Part shown: piece by piece, positions 1-7,453 of the stretch
How the letters are laid out: each line of letters begins with the position of its first letter
Numbering within the stretch: position 1 is the stretch's first letter
The notes under the pieces: model-generated
Database searches by the model: none
What the model saw: the letters and a program-made list of their open reading frames with translations, nothing else
Told to the model about the DNA's origin: nothing
Position numbers and translations under genes: made by a program
NCBI GenBank assembly: GCA_035416745.1
Contig: DAOLNV010000067.1
Location: 1 to 28,465, forward strand
From: Candidatus Hydrogenedentota bacterium
Lineage (GTDB): Bacteria; Hydrogenedentota; Hydrogenedentia; Hydrogenedentales; SLHB01
DNA: 28,465 bases
Direction: 5' to 3'

Positions 1-49
1 CGCGCCGCGAATCTGCCGGAGAACACATGCTTAATTGAGTCACATGGCC

Positions 50-71
50 ACCCCTCACATTCTGGAGGGGT
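50..71. other. Perfect 7-bp stem-loop upstream of nrfH
   Basis: The arms ACCCCTC (50-56) and GAGGGGT (65-71) are perfect inverted repeats around an 8-nt loop. No T-run follows on the plus strand, so it is a weak terminator candidate for an upstream gene outside the window. It could equally be an operator or an mRNA structure upstream of the nitrite reductase genes. The function is not known. Confidence 0.35.
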
Positions 72-120
72 AGACGGGAAAGGCCCTCCCACTCAACGGA
101 CAAATACTATCGTCTTTCTC

Positions 121-149
121 TTGATTTGACCAGTCATCTGTGTTATCCT
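121..149 (+). promoter_or_regulatory. Candidate sigma-70-like promoter for nrfHA
   Basis: A -35-like TTGATT (121-126) and a -10-like TATCCT (144-149) are separated by 17 nt. Transcription would then start near 156, inside the possible GTG-initiated extension of nrfH. This favours the ATG at 209 as the start codon. The match is moderate only; no FNR or NarP box was recognised. Confidence 0.35.
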
Positions 150-208
150 TGCTGAACAATGAGTGGCCTTCTCAGAGTGGCGCCATAAGTCCAGGACCGG
201 ACAAGACC

Positions 209-667
209 ATGTATCGCCGGATTGCCCGAATAGCCGCCATCATCCTTGGGTCCGTGGCAGGGCTTGGCCTTGGTGTGGGCTCATACACGTTCGTTTACGC
301 AAAGGGGTTCTCCTACCTGGGCAACGACCCCGCCACATGCGCCAACTGTCATATCATGCAAGACCATTATGATGCCTGGGCCAAAGGCAGCCACCATGCT
401 GTTGCCACCTGCAACGACTGCCATACCCCCCACTCCTTGATTCCAAAGTATTATACAAAGGGCGTCAACGGGTACCATCATTCGCTGGCTTTCACCACGG
501 GCCATTTTCACGAGCCCATTCAGATTACGCAGTTCAACCGGGACATTGCCGAAGCCAGTTGCCGTTACTGCCACGAGGATATCGTGCATCAGATAGATTT
601 TGGCGGCGGAGGCGGCGAGCCAATGGAGTGCATACGGTGCCACAGTGCTGTTGGGCATCTGGAATAG
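209..667 (+). CDS. nrfH: Cytochrome c nitrite reductase small subunit NrfH (NapC/NirT family)
   Basis: This is the membrane-anchored tetraheme c-type cytochrome that takes electrons from the quinol pool and passes them to NrfA on the outer face of the cytoplasmic membrane. The 152-residue product has one N-terminal membrane helix (about residues 6-30) and four CxxCH heme sites, CANCH at 44, CNDCH at 68, CRYCH at 118 and CIRCH at 141. The first is followed by Ile-Met, matching the CHxM arrangement in which Met ligates heme 1 in characterised NrfH. The length fits the family. A GTG at 140 would add 23 polar residues ahead of the helix and has no Shine-Dalgarno, so ATG 209 is preferred. nrfA begins 29 nt downstream, and the pair is the usual nrfHA operon. 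The identification is firm; the exact start is less so. Confidence 0.93.
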   Translation: MYRRIARIAAIILGSVAGLGLGVGSYTFVYAKGFSYLGNDPATCANCHIMQDHYDAWAKGSHHAVATCNDCHTPHSLIPKYYTKGVNGYHHSLAFTTGHFHEPIQITQFNRDIAEASCRYCHEDIVHQIDFGGGGGEPMECIRCHSAVGHLE

Positions 668-696
668 TTCCACGGCGACCTTAAGGAGCAACTGTC

Positions 697-2124
697 ATGA
701 GCGACGCAAACCATGATGCGGAGAATCGTCTTCGACTGTCTCCAAAACGGGTATTCTGGCTGTCCGCAACGCTTGCCCTGACCGTTGCTGTTGCGGCGTT
801 CGGCGTGACGGCCCTGCTGGTCAATATCTTCGAGCGAAAACAAGAAGCACGAAACCCGTTTTTCCGAGTGGTCGAGATCACCGACGAGACCGAAGATCCG
901 GCCGTCTGGGGCAAGAACTTTCCCCTGCAGTACGACTTGTACAAGCGGACGGTTGATATGCAACGGACCAAGTTCGGCGGCAGCGAGGCGCTGCCCCGAA
1001 CCCCGACCGAGGCCGACCCGCGATCGCAAGTGGCGCAGTCCCGGCTCGAGTTGGATCCCCGCCTGAAAACGATGTGGGCGGGCTATGCTTTTGCGATAGA
1101 CTTTCGCGAAGAGCGCGGGCACGCCTACATGCTCGAGGATCAAACATTCACGGAGCGCCAACAGAAACCGCAAGTGGGCGCATGCATTCATTGCCACGCA
1201 TCCGTGTATGTTCCCTACAAGAAGCTCGGCGGCGGCGATCTGATCAAAGGCTTTGAGATGATGAACCCCATGCCGTATCAGGAAGCGCGGAAGCTTGTTG
1301 AGCATCCCGTCGCCTGCATCGATTGCCACAACCCTGAGACCATGGAATTGCGTATAACGCGTCCGGCGTTCCTCGAGGGGATCTCGCTTGTCAAGGCTGC
1401 GGAAGGGATTCCGGATTACGACGTAAACAAGATGGCGACACGGCAGGAGATGCGCGTCTATGTGTGCGGCCAGTGCCATGTCGAATACTACTTCAAAGGC
1501 GATGAAAAGCGCCTGACCTATCCCTGGCACAACGGCTACAAAGCGGATGACGTGCTCGCGTACTACGACTCGATTGACTTCCAGGATTGGAAACACGCCG
1601 ATACCGGCGCGCCGATGCTTAAGGCGCAGCACCCGGAGTTCGAGTCCTGGAACCAGGGGATTCACGCGCGGGCGGGCGTTGCGTGCGCGGACTGCCATAT
1701 GCCCTATGTGCGGGTCGGCGCCATGAAGGTCAGCGATCACCACGTGCGCAGCCCGCTGCTGAATATCAACAACGCTTGCCAGACATGCCACAGGGCGCCC
1801 GAGGACGAGTTGAAGGCCCGGGCCGAGAATATCCAGACCAAGACATTCGAGATGCGTGACATGAGCATGGCTGCTCTGATGGACCTTATAGAGGCTATAA
1901 AGAAGGGCCAAACCGCCGGGACGGCCCCGGAACGCTTGGATGAGGCACGCAGGGCCCAACGGCGCGCATCCTTCCTGATTGACTGGGTTGAGGCCGAGAA
2001 CTCCTCGGGGTTTCATGCTTCCCAGGAGATTGCGCGAATCCTATTCAAGGCCATGGACCATATTCGCAAGGGCCAGATAGCTTTGGCGGCGGGCGAATCC
2101 CCGTCCCCGGCCGCAGCCCAATAG
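697..2124 (+). CDS. nrfA: Ammonia-forming cytochrome c nitrite reductase NrfA (CxxCH type at heme 1)
   Basis: NrfA reduces nitrite to ammonium with six electrons at a pentaheme centre outside the cytoplasmic membrane. The 475-residue product has an uncleaved-looking N-terminal membrane helix (about residues 19-44) and five heme motifs: CIHCH at 163, CIDCH at 207, CGQCH at 257, CADCH at 330 and CQTCH at 361. The conserved block around KAQHPE, the GIHARAGVACADCH region and SDHHVRSPL is typical NrfA, including the Lys-x-Gln calcium-site motif. The catalytic heme site is CxxCH instead of the CxxCK of the E. coli enzyme; a CxxCH group of NrfA is known. The ATG has a good AAGGAG eight nt upstream (683-688). 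It is cotranscribed with nrfH and presumably receives quinol electrons from it. Confidence 0.95.
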   Translation: MSDANHDAENRLRLSPKRVFWLSATLALTVAVAAFGVTALLVNIFERKQEARNPFFRVVEITDETEDPAVWGKNFPLQYDLYKRTVDMQRTKFGGSEALPRTPTEADPRSQVAQSRLELDPRLKTMWAGYAFAIDFREERGHAYMLEDQTFTERQQKPQVGACIHCHASVYVPYKKLGGGDLIKGFEMMNPMPYQEARKLVEHPVACIDCHNPETMELRITRPAFLEGISLVKAAEGIPDYDVNKMATRQEMRVYVCGQCHVEYYFKGDEKRLTYPWHNGYKADDVLAYYDSIDFQDWKHADTGAPMLKAQHPEFESWNQGIHARAGVACADCHMPYVRVGAMKVSDHHVRSPLLNINNACQTCHRAPEDELKARAENIQTKTFEMRDMSMAALMDLIEAIKKGQTAGTAPERLDEARRAQRRASFLIDWVEAENSSGFHASQEIARILFKAMDHIRKGQIALAAGESPSPAAAQ

Positions 2125-2206
2125 CGATTTGCGAAAGACAGGGCGAATACCCGCGGAAGGACAGGTGTATTTGATAACGTAAATGACGGACCAAGGGTAT
2201 CGGCTG

Positions 2207-2674
2207 ATGCCAGAATATGTATGGATAGCCTCAGGGATTACAGTGACTGTACTCACCGTCTTGCTGATTCTGCACATGGTGGGACGCCTGCTCAGAAACA
2301 GACTCGAACGGGTTATTGCCGAACGCTTTTCCTCCAGGCAGGTTCTTCGCAAGGACTTGTGGGCTCAGTACTTCGGCCGCTCAATGAAGGGCCTGGCACA
2401 AATTCGGGGCAACGGCGCCCTGGTACTCACGGAATCGCTGCTATGGTTTGTTCAGGCGCTTCCCCGTACCGAAATCGACATTCCCCTTACCAGTCTTACG
2501 TGCGTGACAACAACAAGAAGCCATTTAGGCAAAACCATCTTCAGACCATTGCTGTTTGTCAAATTCGACGCAGGAGAAGGTGCGGACAGCATTGCCTGGG
2601 CCGTGCGTGACACCGAGGACTGGGTGCAGGCCGTAGAAGCTGCCAGAAAAACAGCCGTTGCAGCCACAAGATGA
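2207..2674 (+). CDS. Small membrane-anchored protein of unknown function
   Basis: I do not recognise this family. The product has one N-terminal hydrophobic helix (roughly residues 6-25 from the chosen start), a basic stretch, then about 120 soluble residues. The soluble part is a run of short alternating strands followed by a C-terminal amphipathic helix, which recalls small PH/GRAM-like domains, but this is only an impression. There are no cysteines in heme motifs, so it is not another cytochrome. An ATG at 2183 is in frame, but the ATG at 2207 has an AAGGG (2193-2197) nine nt upstream and is preferred. It follows nrfA by 82 nt on the same strand and may be cotranscribed. It ends 22 nt from the convergent ABC-F gene. 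Confidence 0.7.
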   Translation: MPEYVWIASGITVTVLTVLLILHMVGRLLRNRLERVIAERFSSRQVLRKDLWAQYFGRSMKGLAQIRGNGALVLTESLLWFVQALPRTEIDIPLTSLTCVTTTRSHLGKTIFRPLLFVKFDAGEGADSIAWAVRDTEDWVQAVEAARKTAVAATR

Positions 2675-2696
2675 CGTCAGCGTAGTCAGGACAGCT

Positions 2697-4631
2697 CTAT
2701 TGCGCCTCGCCGGCGATCCCTTCAAGCTCGGACCACCGGTCGTACAGGCCGTGGGTCCGTTTCTCCGCGGCTTCCAGTTCCGCAAGCACCTTCTGCACTT
2801 CCTGATTGGGCCTCTTATAGAATGACGGAGCGTTCACCTCACGCTGCAAACGGCTTACCTCGTCTTCGGCCTTGAGAATGGTCTCCTCGATGGCCTCCAG
2901 TTCGCGCTTTTCACGCCAGGTCAGCCGACGGGGAGTAGTGGTCTCGCGGGGTTTTCTTCTGGGCTGGTCCGATGCGGATATCTCCCGAGGCGCGGCCTCC
3001 GCCGTCCCCTTACGGTATCGCATGTAGTCGTCATAGTTGCCCGCCACTGTTACTGTTATGGGCCCATCTTCAAACGCGACGATATGCGTACAAACGCGAT
3101 TCAAAAAATAGCGGTCGTGGCTGACAACGAGGGCGCATCCCTGAAACGCAAGCACCATTTCCTCGAGGACGCGCAGGGTAGAGAGGTCCATGTCGTTGGT
3201 GGGTTCGTCGAGCACGATGAAATTGCCTCCCGCCATGAGTTTCTTGGCGAGATCCAGGCGGTTCTTCTCTCCCCCGCTGAGATACTGCATTTCCATGTTC
3301 ATGACGCTGCGGTCAAACAGGAATCGTTCGAGGTAGGCGGGGATGTGCAGGCGTCTCCCGTTGATCTCGACGTCCCGAACTCCGTTCGAGATGAATTTGA
3401 GTACAGTGCTGGTGGGATTGACCTCCTCGTGGTTCTGGTCTACGTAAAGAAACTCTGTGGCGTCCCCAATGAAGAGCTTTCCTTCGCCGGGTTCAATCTG
3501 TCCCATGAGAACACGCAATAGAGAGGTCTTGCCACACCCGTTGGGCCCGATTACTCCGACGCGCATATCTTTCTGCATGATGATCGAGAAATCGCGAAAG
3601 AGCATACGCCCCCCCAGGGACAAAGAGAGCCCTTCCGCTTCGAGGATACGTTTGCCCAAGCGGTTTGGCGACAGAATTTCGAAAGAAAGGGGTTCTTGGG
3701 GCTTGAAAGCATCCCAAGAGTCGAGTTCCTCAAATCGTTTGATACGCGCCTTCTGCTTCGTCGTGCGGGCTTTTGCCCCACGCCGCAGCCACACGAGTTC
3801 CCGTCTGATGGCGGCCTGCCGGTTGGCTTCGGTCCGCGCCGCATGTTCTTCCAACTGAGCCTTTCTTTCGAGAAAAGCTTCGTAGTTTCCTTCGATAGAC
3901 AACACCTGCCGCTGGTCCAACTCGACGATACGGTTCACCACGCGGCCCAGGAAGTAGCGGTCATGAGTCACCAGAACGCAGCTCCCCGGATACGCCGTCA
4001 GAAAATCCTCGATCCACTGGGCGCTCTCGGCATCAATGTGATTTGTGGGTTCGTCCAGAAGCAAAACATCGGGACTCGACGCAATTGTCGCGGCGAGCTG
4101 CAGCCTGCGAAGTTCTCCCCCGCTCAACGTATCCAAACGGCGCTCTCTCGACGGCACATTAAGTACTGTCATCAAACGGCGGACTTCCGCGTCGATGTTC
4201 CAGCCCTCGTGCACACGCAAAGCGTGCTGCACCTGTTCGTACTCCGCGGCCAGTTTATTGCGCCGCGAGCCTGGGCTTTCGGTGGAAATTTGCACGGCCA
4301 GATTATGATGGGCGTGAAGGAGACGGTGAACCTCGGCGGTAGCGCTCGTGAAAACATCGCCGACTGTCTCGTGTCCAGCCACGGGGGGCTCTTGGTGCAA
4401 GAGCGCGACCCGGATTCCCTGGCGCCGCGTCACGAGCCCCTGATCCGGAGACTCCTGGCCAAACAAGATCTTGAGCAGCGTCGACTTACCCGAGCCGTTG
4501 CGGCCGATGAGTCCGATTCGATCGCCCTCATGGATGGTCAAGCAGATGTTCTCAAAAACCCGCTGGCTGCCATAGCTTTTTGAGACATCTTGTACGCCGA
4601 GAAACGGTTGCAGTGTAGCGCCCGAAGCCAT
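2697..4631 (-). CDS. uup: ABC-F family ATPase, Uup-like
   Basis: This is a soluble duplicated ABC ATPase without membrane domains. ABC-F proteins act on the ribosome, and Uup has also been linked to DNA and ribosome metabolism. The 644-residue product contains a first Walker A GRNGSGKST at 43-51, signature LSGGELRR near 168, an interdomain linker rich in Arg/Lys, a second Walker A GPNGCGKTS near 360, and a second signature LSGGEKNR near 447. It ends in a charged coiled coil (about 570-640), the hallmark of the Uup subgroup and absent from EttA. Length fits Uup (about 630-640). It is monocistronic, convergent with the nrf group and divergent from the GH36 gene. No obvious Shine-Dalgarno precedes the ATG. 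The subfamily call rests on the C-terminal coiled coil; the ABC-F call is firm. Confidence 0.9.
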   Translation of the reverse strand: MASGATLQPFLGVQDVSKSYGSQRVFENICLTIHEGDRIGLIGRNGSGKSTLLKILFGQESPDQGLVTRRQGIRVALLHQEPPVAGHETVGDVFTSATAEVHRLLHAHHNLAVQISTESPGSRRNKLAAEYEQVQHALRVHEGWNIDAEVRRLMTVLNVPSRERRLDTLSGGELRRLQLAATIASSPDVLLLDEPTNHIDAESAQWIEDFLTAYPGSCVLVTHDRYFLGRVVNRIVELDQRQVLSIEGNYEAFLERKAQLEEHAARTEANRQAAIRRELVWLRRGAKARTTKQKARIKRFEELDSWDAFKPQEPLSFEILSPNRLGKRILEAEGLSLSLGGRMLFRDFSIIMQKDMRVGVIGPNGCGKTSLLRVLMGQIEPGEGKLFIGDATEFLYVDQNHEEVNPTSTVLKFISNGVRDVEINGRRLHIPAYLERFLFDRSVMNMEMQYLSGGEKNRLDLAKKLMAGGNFIVLDEPTNDMDLSTLRVLEEMVLAFQGCALVVSHDRYFLNRVCTHIVAFEDGPITVTVAGNYDDYMRYRKGTAEAAPREISASDQPRRKPRETTTPRRLTWREKRELEAIEETILKAEDEVSRLQREVNAPSFYKRPNQEVQKVLAELEAAEKRTHGLYDRWSELEGIAGEAQ

Positions 4632-4966
4632 ATTTGGTCCAAATAACGCCTCTCATAGTCCACGAGACGGGTTCACGCGGTAACTGTCAGAATACTGGTT
4701 CTCGACACGCGGGCAACGGTGTAAAGACAGCCGCCGTTAACCTTAAGAGTATTGTTTAAGGACGATTGGGTTCCCATACAACATCGTCCGCGCGCCGCTG
4801 ACGCGATCATTATAGCCCGACAGCGGAAATCGCGCCAAGACGCTCAGTCAGGCAGCAAGAGCGTCGGCACACAAGCCGCGGGGAACCCGCAGCGCCAGAA
4901 CTCCTTGCCCCATTTGCGCCGTCCGATAGCGCTGTGGCAATGTTCTCGCAAGGAGGAACTCGCTAG
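4632..4966. other. 335-bp divergent intergenic region
   Basis: This spacer lies between the divergent ABC-F and GH36 genes and must hold both promoters. I find no convincing -35/-10 pair for either gene. The clear structural element is the inverted repeat CCTTAA-N9-TTAAGG at 4741-4761. A strong AAGGAGG (4950-4956) serves the GH36 gene. Open frames crossing the region show no recognisable protein content. Confidence 0.5.
4741..4761. repeat. Inverted repeat CCTTAA-N9-TTAAGG
   Basis: Six-base perfect arms at 4741-4746 and 4756-4761 surround a 9-nt AT-rich spacer between the divergent genes. The size and position would suit a dimeric regulator binding site. No regulator gene is adjacent and the role is unproven. 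Confidence 0.3.
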
Positions 4967-7003
4967 ATGCGCAAATCGATACTGCTGGCTATTCTCGCCC
5001 TTCTTGGGCTATCTTCTGCTCTCCAAGCAGAGCCGCCGACAGCAACACCCGATGAAATGGCCGAGGCACAACGTTGGGCGGGCCGGTTCGACGGCGCCAT
5101 CGAGCCACAGACCGGCGAGCCAGGCTTTTCCTTCCTCTACGGTGGAAAACCCTCAGCGGAACTGCTGTCGGCGTGGAAGTTTCAGCGGACGAGCCGGCGA
5201 CTCGACGCACAGCGGACCGAGCACGCGTTGAGCTACGAAGACCCACAGTCCAAGCTGCTGGTCCGTTGGGTGGCCGTGTCATACAACGATTTCCCGGTAG
5301 TCGAATGGACAGCCTGGCTCAAGAACAACGGTAAGGAAGACACGTCCCTGATCGAAGGCCTCCAGGGACTCGACGTTTCATTTCCCCCTGACGACTTGGG
5401 CGGGTACGTGCTCCGCGGCAGCACAGGTGATCATAATGTTGCCGACAGCTACGCTCCATATGAGGTAACGCTGTGGCCGAACACGAAGAAGACGTTTGCG
5501 CCAGATGGTGGGCGCCCCTGTGACACCGCCTTCCCTTACTTCAATCTGGCGATGCCCAACGGAAAAGGCATGATAATGGCCGTTGGCTGGACGGGCCAAT
5601 GGGCGGCTACGTTCTGGCATAGGGCCGACCGGGGCCTGCAAGTTACCGCTGGGCAAGAACTCACCCGGCTCTATCTCGAGCCCGGTGAAGAGATCCGCAC
5701 GCCCTTGATCGCCCTGATGTTTTGGGAAGGAAATGACGTCGTGCGAGCCCAGAATCTCTGGCGGCGCTGGATGTTCGCGCACAACCTCCCGCATCCCGGG
5801 GGAAAACCGCTTCGTCCTCTGCTGACTTTCTGCGACTACGGTTTCTACGGCTGGGCCAAGAACACTGAAGAAGGCGAGAAACTCTTCATTGACGAACTCA
5901 CCAGACAAGGCATCCAGCTCGACTACTGGTGGGTCGACGCCGGCTGGTTTCCTGGCGGGCAGGGCGAATGGGTCGTAGCGAAAGATCGCTTTCCCAACGG
6001 CCTGAAAGCCATCAGCGACTATGTACACGAACGTAACATGGGTCTGATTGTGTGGTTCGAACCCGAGTCGGCCTACCCATGGAGCATCACGGCCAGGAAC
6101 AATCCTCAGGCAATGCTCAAGAGCATGCCGCCGGAGCCATACGGACTGGAATTGCTTTATCTGGGCGATCTCAAGGCCCGCGAGTGGATCACCAACCATA
6201 TCGACACGATAATTCGCGACGAAGGCGTCGATTTCTACCGCCAGGACATGAATCTGAGTCCCCTGAGCTATTGGAGAGGCAGCGACGCCCCGAACCGCCT
6301 GGGCATTCATGAAAATCTGCATGTCCAGGGTTATCTGGCCTTCTGGGATGAATTGTTGCGGCGCCATCCCGGCATGCCGATTGATTCCTGCGCTGGCGGG
6401 GGGCGTCGTAACGACATTGAGACGTTACGGCGCGCTATTCCACTCCTCCGAAGCGACTACCAGGACTTCCAAGGACACCCTCAATGGGCGATCGGCAACC
6501 AAGGGCACACCTACGGCATTGCCTCGTGGATTCCGTACTTCGGCACAGGCGTCTACTATAACCCGCAGCAGACCATCTATTCGGTCCGCAGCTACATGAC
6601 GCCCGCACTCGGCCTCATTTGCGATGTGCGCAACGAGGAAGTGGATTGGGATCTCTATCGCCGCATGATCGGGCAATGGCGTCAAGTTGCCGACTCTTAC
6701 TTGGGCGACTATTATCCGCTGACACCCTACAGCCTGGACGAGAAATGCTGGCTCGCCTGGCAATTCAACCGCCCCGAACAAGGCGACGGCATGGTCCAGG
6801 CATTCCGTCGAAAACAGACGGACGCCGATTCGTTCCAGGCCAAACTCCACGGCTTGGACCCAGGCACGACCTACACCGTCACCGACCTTGACACATCCGC
6901 CACCATCGAATCCACGGGACGCGAGCTAATGGACCGCGGGGTTTCGATCCCTGTCGCGGACGAACCCGGCGCAGCACTGTTGCGCTATCAGAGGAAGCAG
7001 TAG
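4967..7003 (+). CDS. Exported alpha-galactosidase-like glycoside hydrolase, family GH36
   Basis: It probably hydrolyses terminal alpha-linked galactose (or N-acetylgalactosamine) from oligo- or polysaccharides outside the cytoplasm. The 678-residue product begins with a Sec signal peptide (about residues 1-21, ending in ALQA). After an N-terminal beta-sandwich comes the TIM barrel with GH-D clan motifs: WWVDAGWF at 321-328, GLIVWFEPES, RQDMN with the expected nucleophile Asp427, DSCAGGGRRND, and RSDYQD with the expected acid/base Asp497. A small C-terminal beta domain follows. Length is typical of GH36. AAGGAGG lies ten nt before the ATG. It is monocistronic as far as can be seen, with a GC-rich hairpin just after its stop codon. 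The exact sugar specificity cannot be read from the sequence. Confidence 0.85.
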   Translation: MRKSILLAILALLGLSSALQAEPPTATPDEMAEAQRWAGRFDGAIEPQTGEPGFSFLYGGKPSAELLSAWKFQRTSRRLDAQRTEHALSYEDPQSKLLVRWVAVSYNDFPVVEWTAWLKNNGKEDTSLIEGLQGLDVSFPPDDLGGYVLRGSTGDHNVADSYAPYEVTLWPNTKKTFAPDGGRPCDTAFPYFNLAMPNGKGMIMAVGWTGQWAATFWHRADRGLQVTAGQELTRLYLEPGEEIRTPLIALMFWEGNDVVRAQNLWRRWMFAHNLPHPGGKPLRPLLTFCDYGFYGWAKNTEEGEKLFIDELTRQGIQLDYWWVDAGWFPGGQGEWVVAKDRFPNGLKAISDYVHERNMGLIVWFEPESAYPWSITARNNPQAMLKSMPPEPYGLELLYLGDLKAREWITNHIDTIIRDEGVDFYRQDMNLSPLSYWRGSDAPNRLGIHENLHVQGYLAFWDELLRRHPGMPIDSCAGGGRRNDIETLRRAIPLLRSDYQDFQGHPQWAIGNQGHTYGIASWIPYFGTGVYYNPQQTIYSVRSYMTPALGLICDVRNEEVDWDLYRRMIGQWRQVADSYLGDYYPLTPYSLDEKCWLAWQFNRPEQGDGMVQAFRRKQTDADSFQAKLHGLDPGTTYTVTDLDTSATIESTGRELMDRGVSIPVADEPGAALLRYQRKQ

Positions 7004-7004
7004 C

Positions 7005-7028
7005 CTGGCCCCGCGCAGACGGGCCCAG
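7005..7028 (+). terminator. Candidate hairpin terminator after the GH36 gene
   Basis: Starting two nt after the stop codon, CTGGCCCCG (7005-7013) pairs with CGGGCCCAG (7020-7028) across a 6-nt loop. Eight of the nine positions pair, with one C-C mismatch. No U-run follows, so intrinsic termination is uncertain; the element may instead stabilise the 3' end. Confidence 0.35.
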
Positions 7029-7064
7029 ACGGAAGCCATGCCGCGGTAGACGTTGGGCGCATTT

Positions 7065-7271
7065 CGTCGAGCCACGATCGGCGCGCGGAAATTGGCGCTG
7101 GAACGCAGCGCACTCCGCCAAGACCGATCCGTCGGGCTTGCCGTCGAACTGGGGGACAGCCTCCTGACCCACCTGGACCACCGGCACCCCCCTTTCGGCC
7201 GGCGCCCACCTCAGCAGAAAAGTGAGTGCCACAAGCATAATCCGCGTATCCCGGCCGAAAGAATACGACAT
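7065..7271 (-). pseudogene. Remnant of a secreted protein (possible CBM9-like N-terminus)
   Basis: The ATG at 7271 has a good GAGGGG six nt upstream (7278-7283). It opens a frame with a convincing signal peptide (basic start, then IMLVALTFLL and APA). This is followed by a VPQFDGKPDGS stretch that resembles the N-terminal edge of CBM9/DOMON-like carbohydrate-binding domains. After about 69 residues similarity fades into low-information Arg/Ser/Pro-rich sequence, and the frame runs antisense into the GH36 gene. I therefore read it as the 5' stump of a truncated or deleted gene. The alternative is a short real exported peptide or a chance open frame. The 3' limit is approximate. Confidence 0.35.
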
Positions 7272-7453
7272 CACGTTCCCCTCAGCGGGCCTCGCAATCC
7301 CCGGCGCAAAGACCGCGGTAGTAAAGGTTATTACCATTACTTCGTCCCATGTTTGCATCATTCACCGTGGGAGTTGCGGCTGTCGCGCGTGGGCGAACGG
7401 GTCTATACGCGCATATTTCACGGCGTGCCGGACCAGTTGGTATACTCGTCTCC

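Noticed and set aside
590..620. Gly-rich stretch (FGGGGGEP) in NrfH as a possible frameshift repeat
   Set aside because: It is coded by mixed GGC/GGA codons and the fourth heme motif follows in frame.
589..2016. Long open frame on the minus strand (475 codons) opposite nrfA
   Set aside because: It is the antisense of a firmly identified pentaheme reductase, has no recognisable motifs and arises from high-GC codon bias.
3696..4583. Plus-strand open frame opposite the ABC-F gene
   Set aside because: Antisense to the Walker and signature motifs of the ABC-F protein; no ribosome binding site or domain.
5378..6367. Long minus-strand open frame opposite the GH36 gene
   Set aside because: No domain is visible and it overlaps the catalytic core of a clear glycoside hydrolase.
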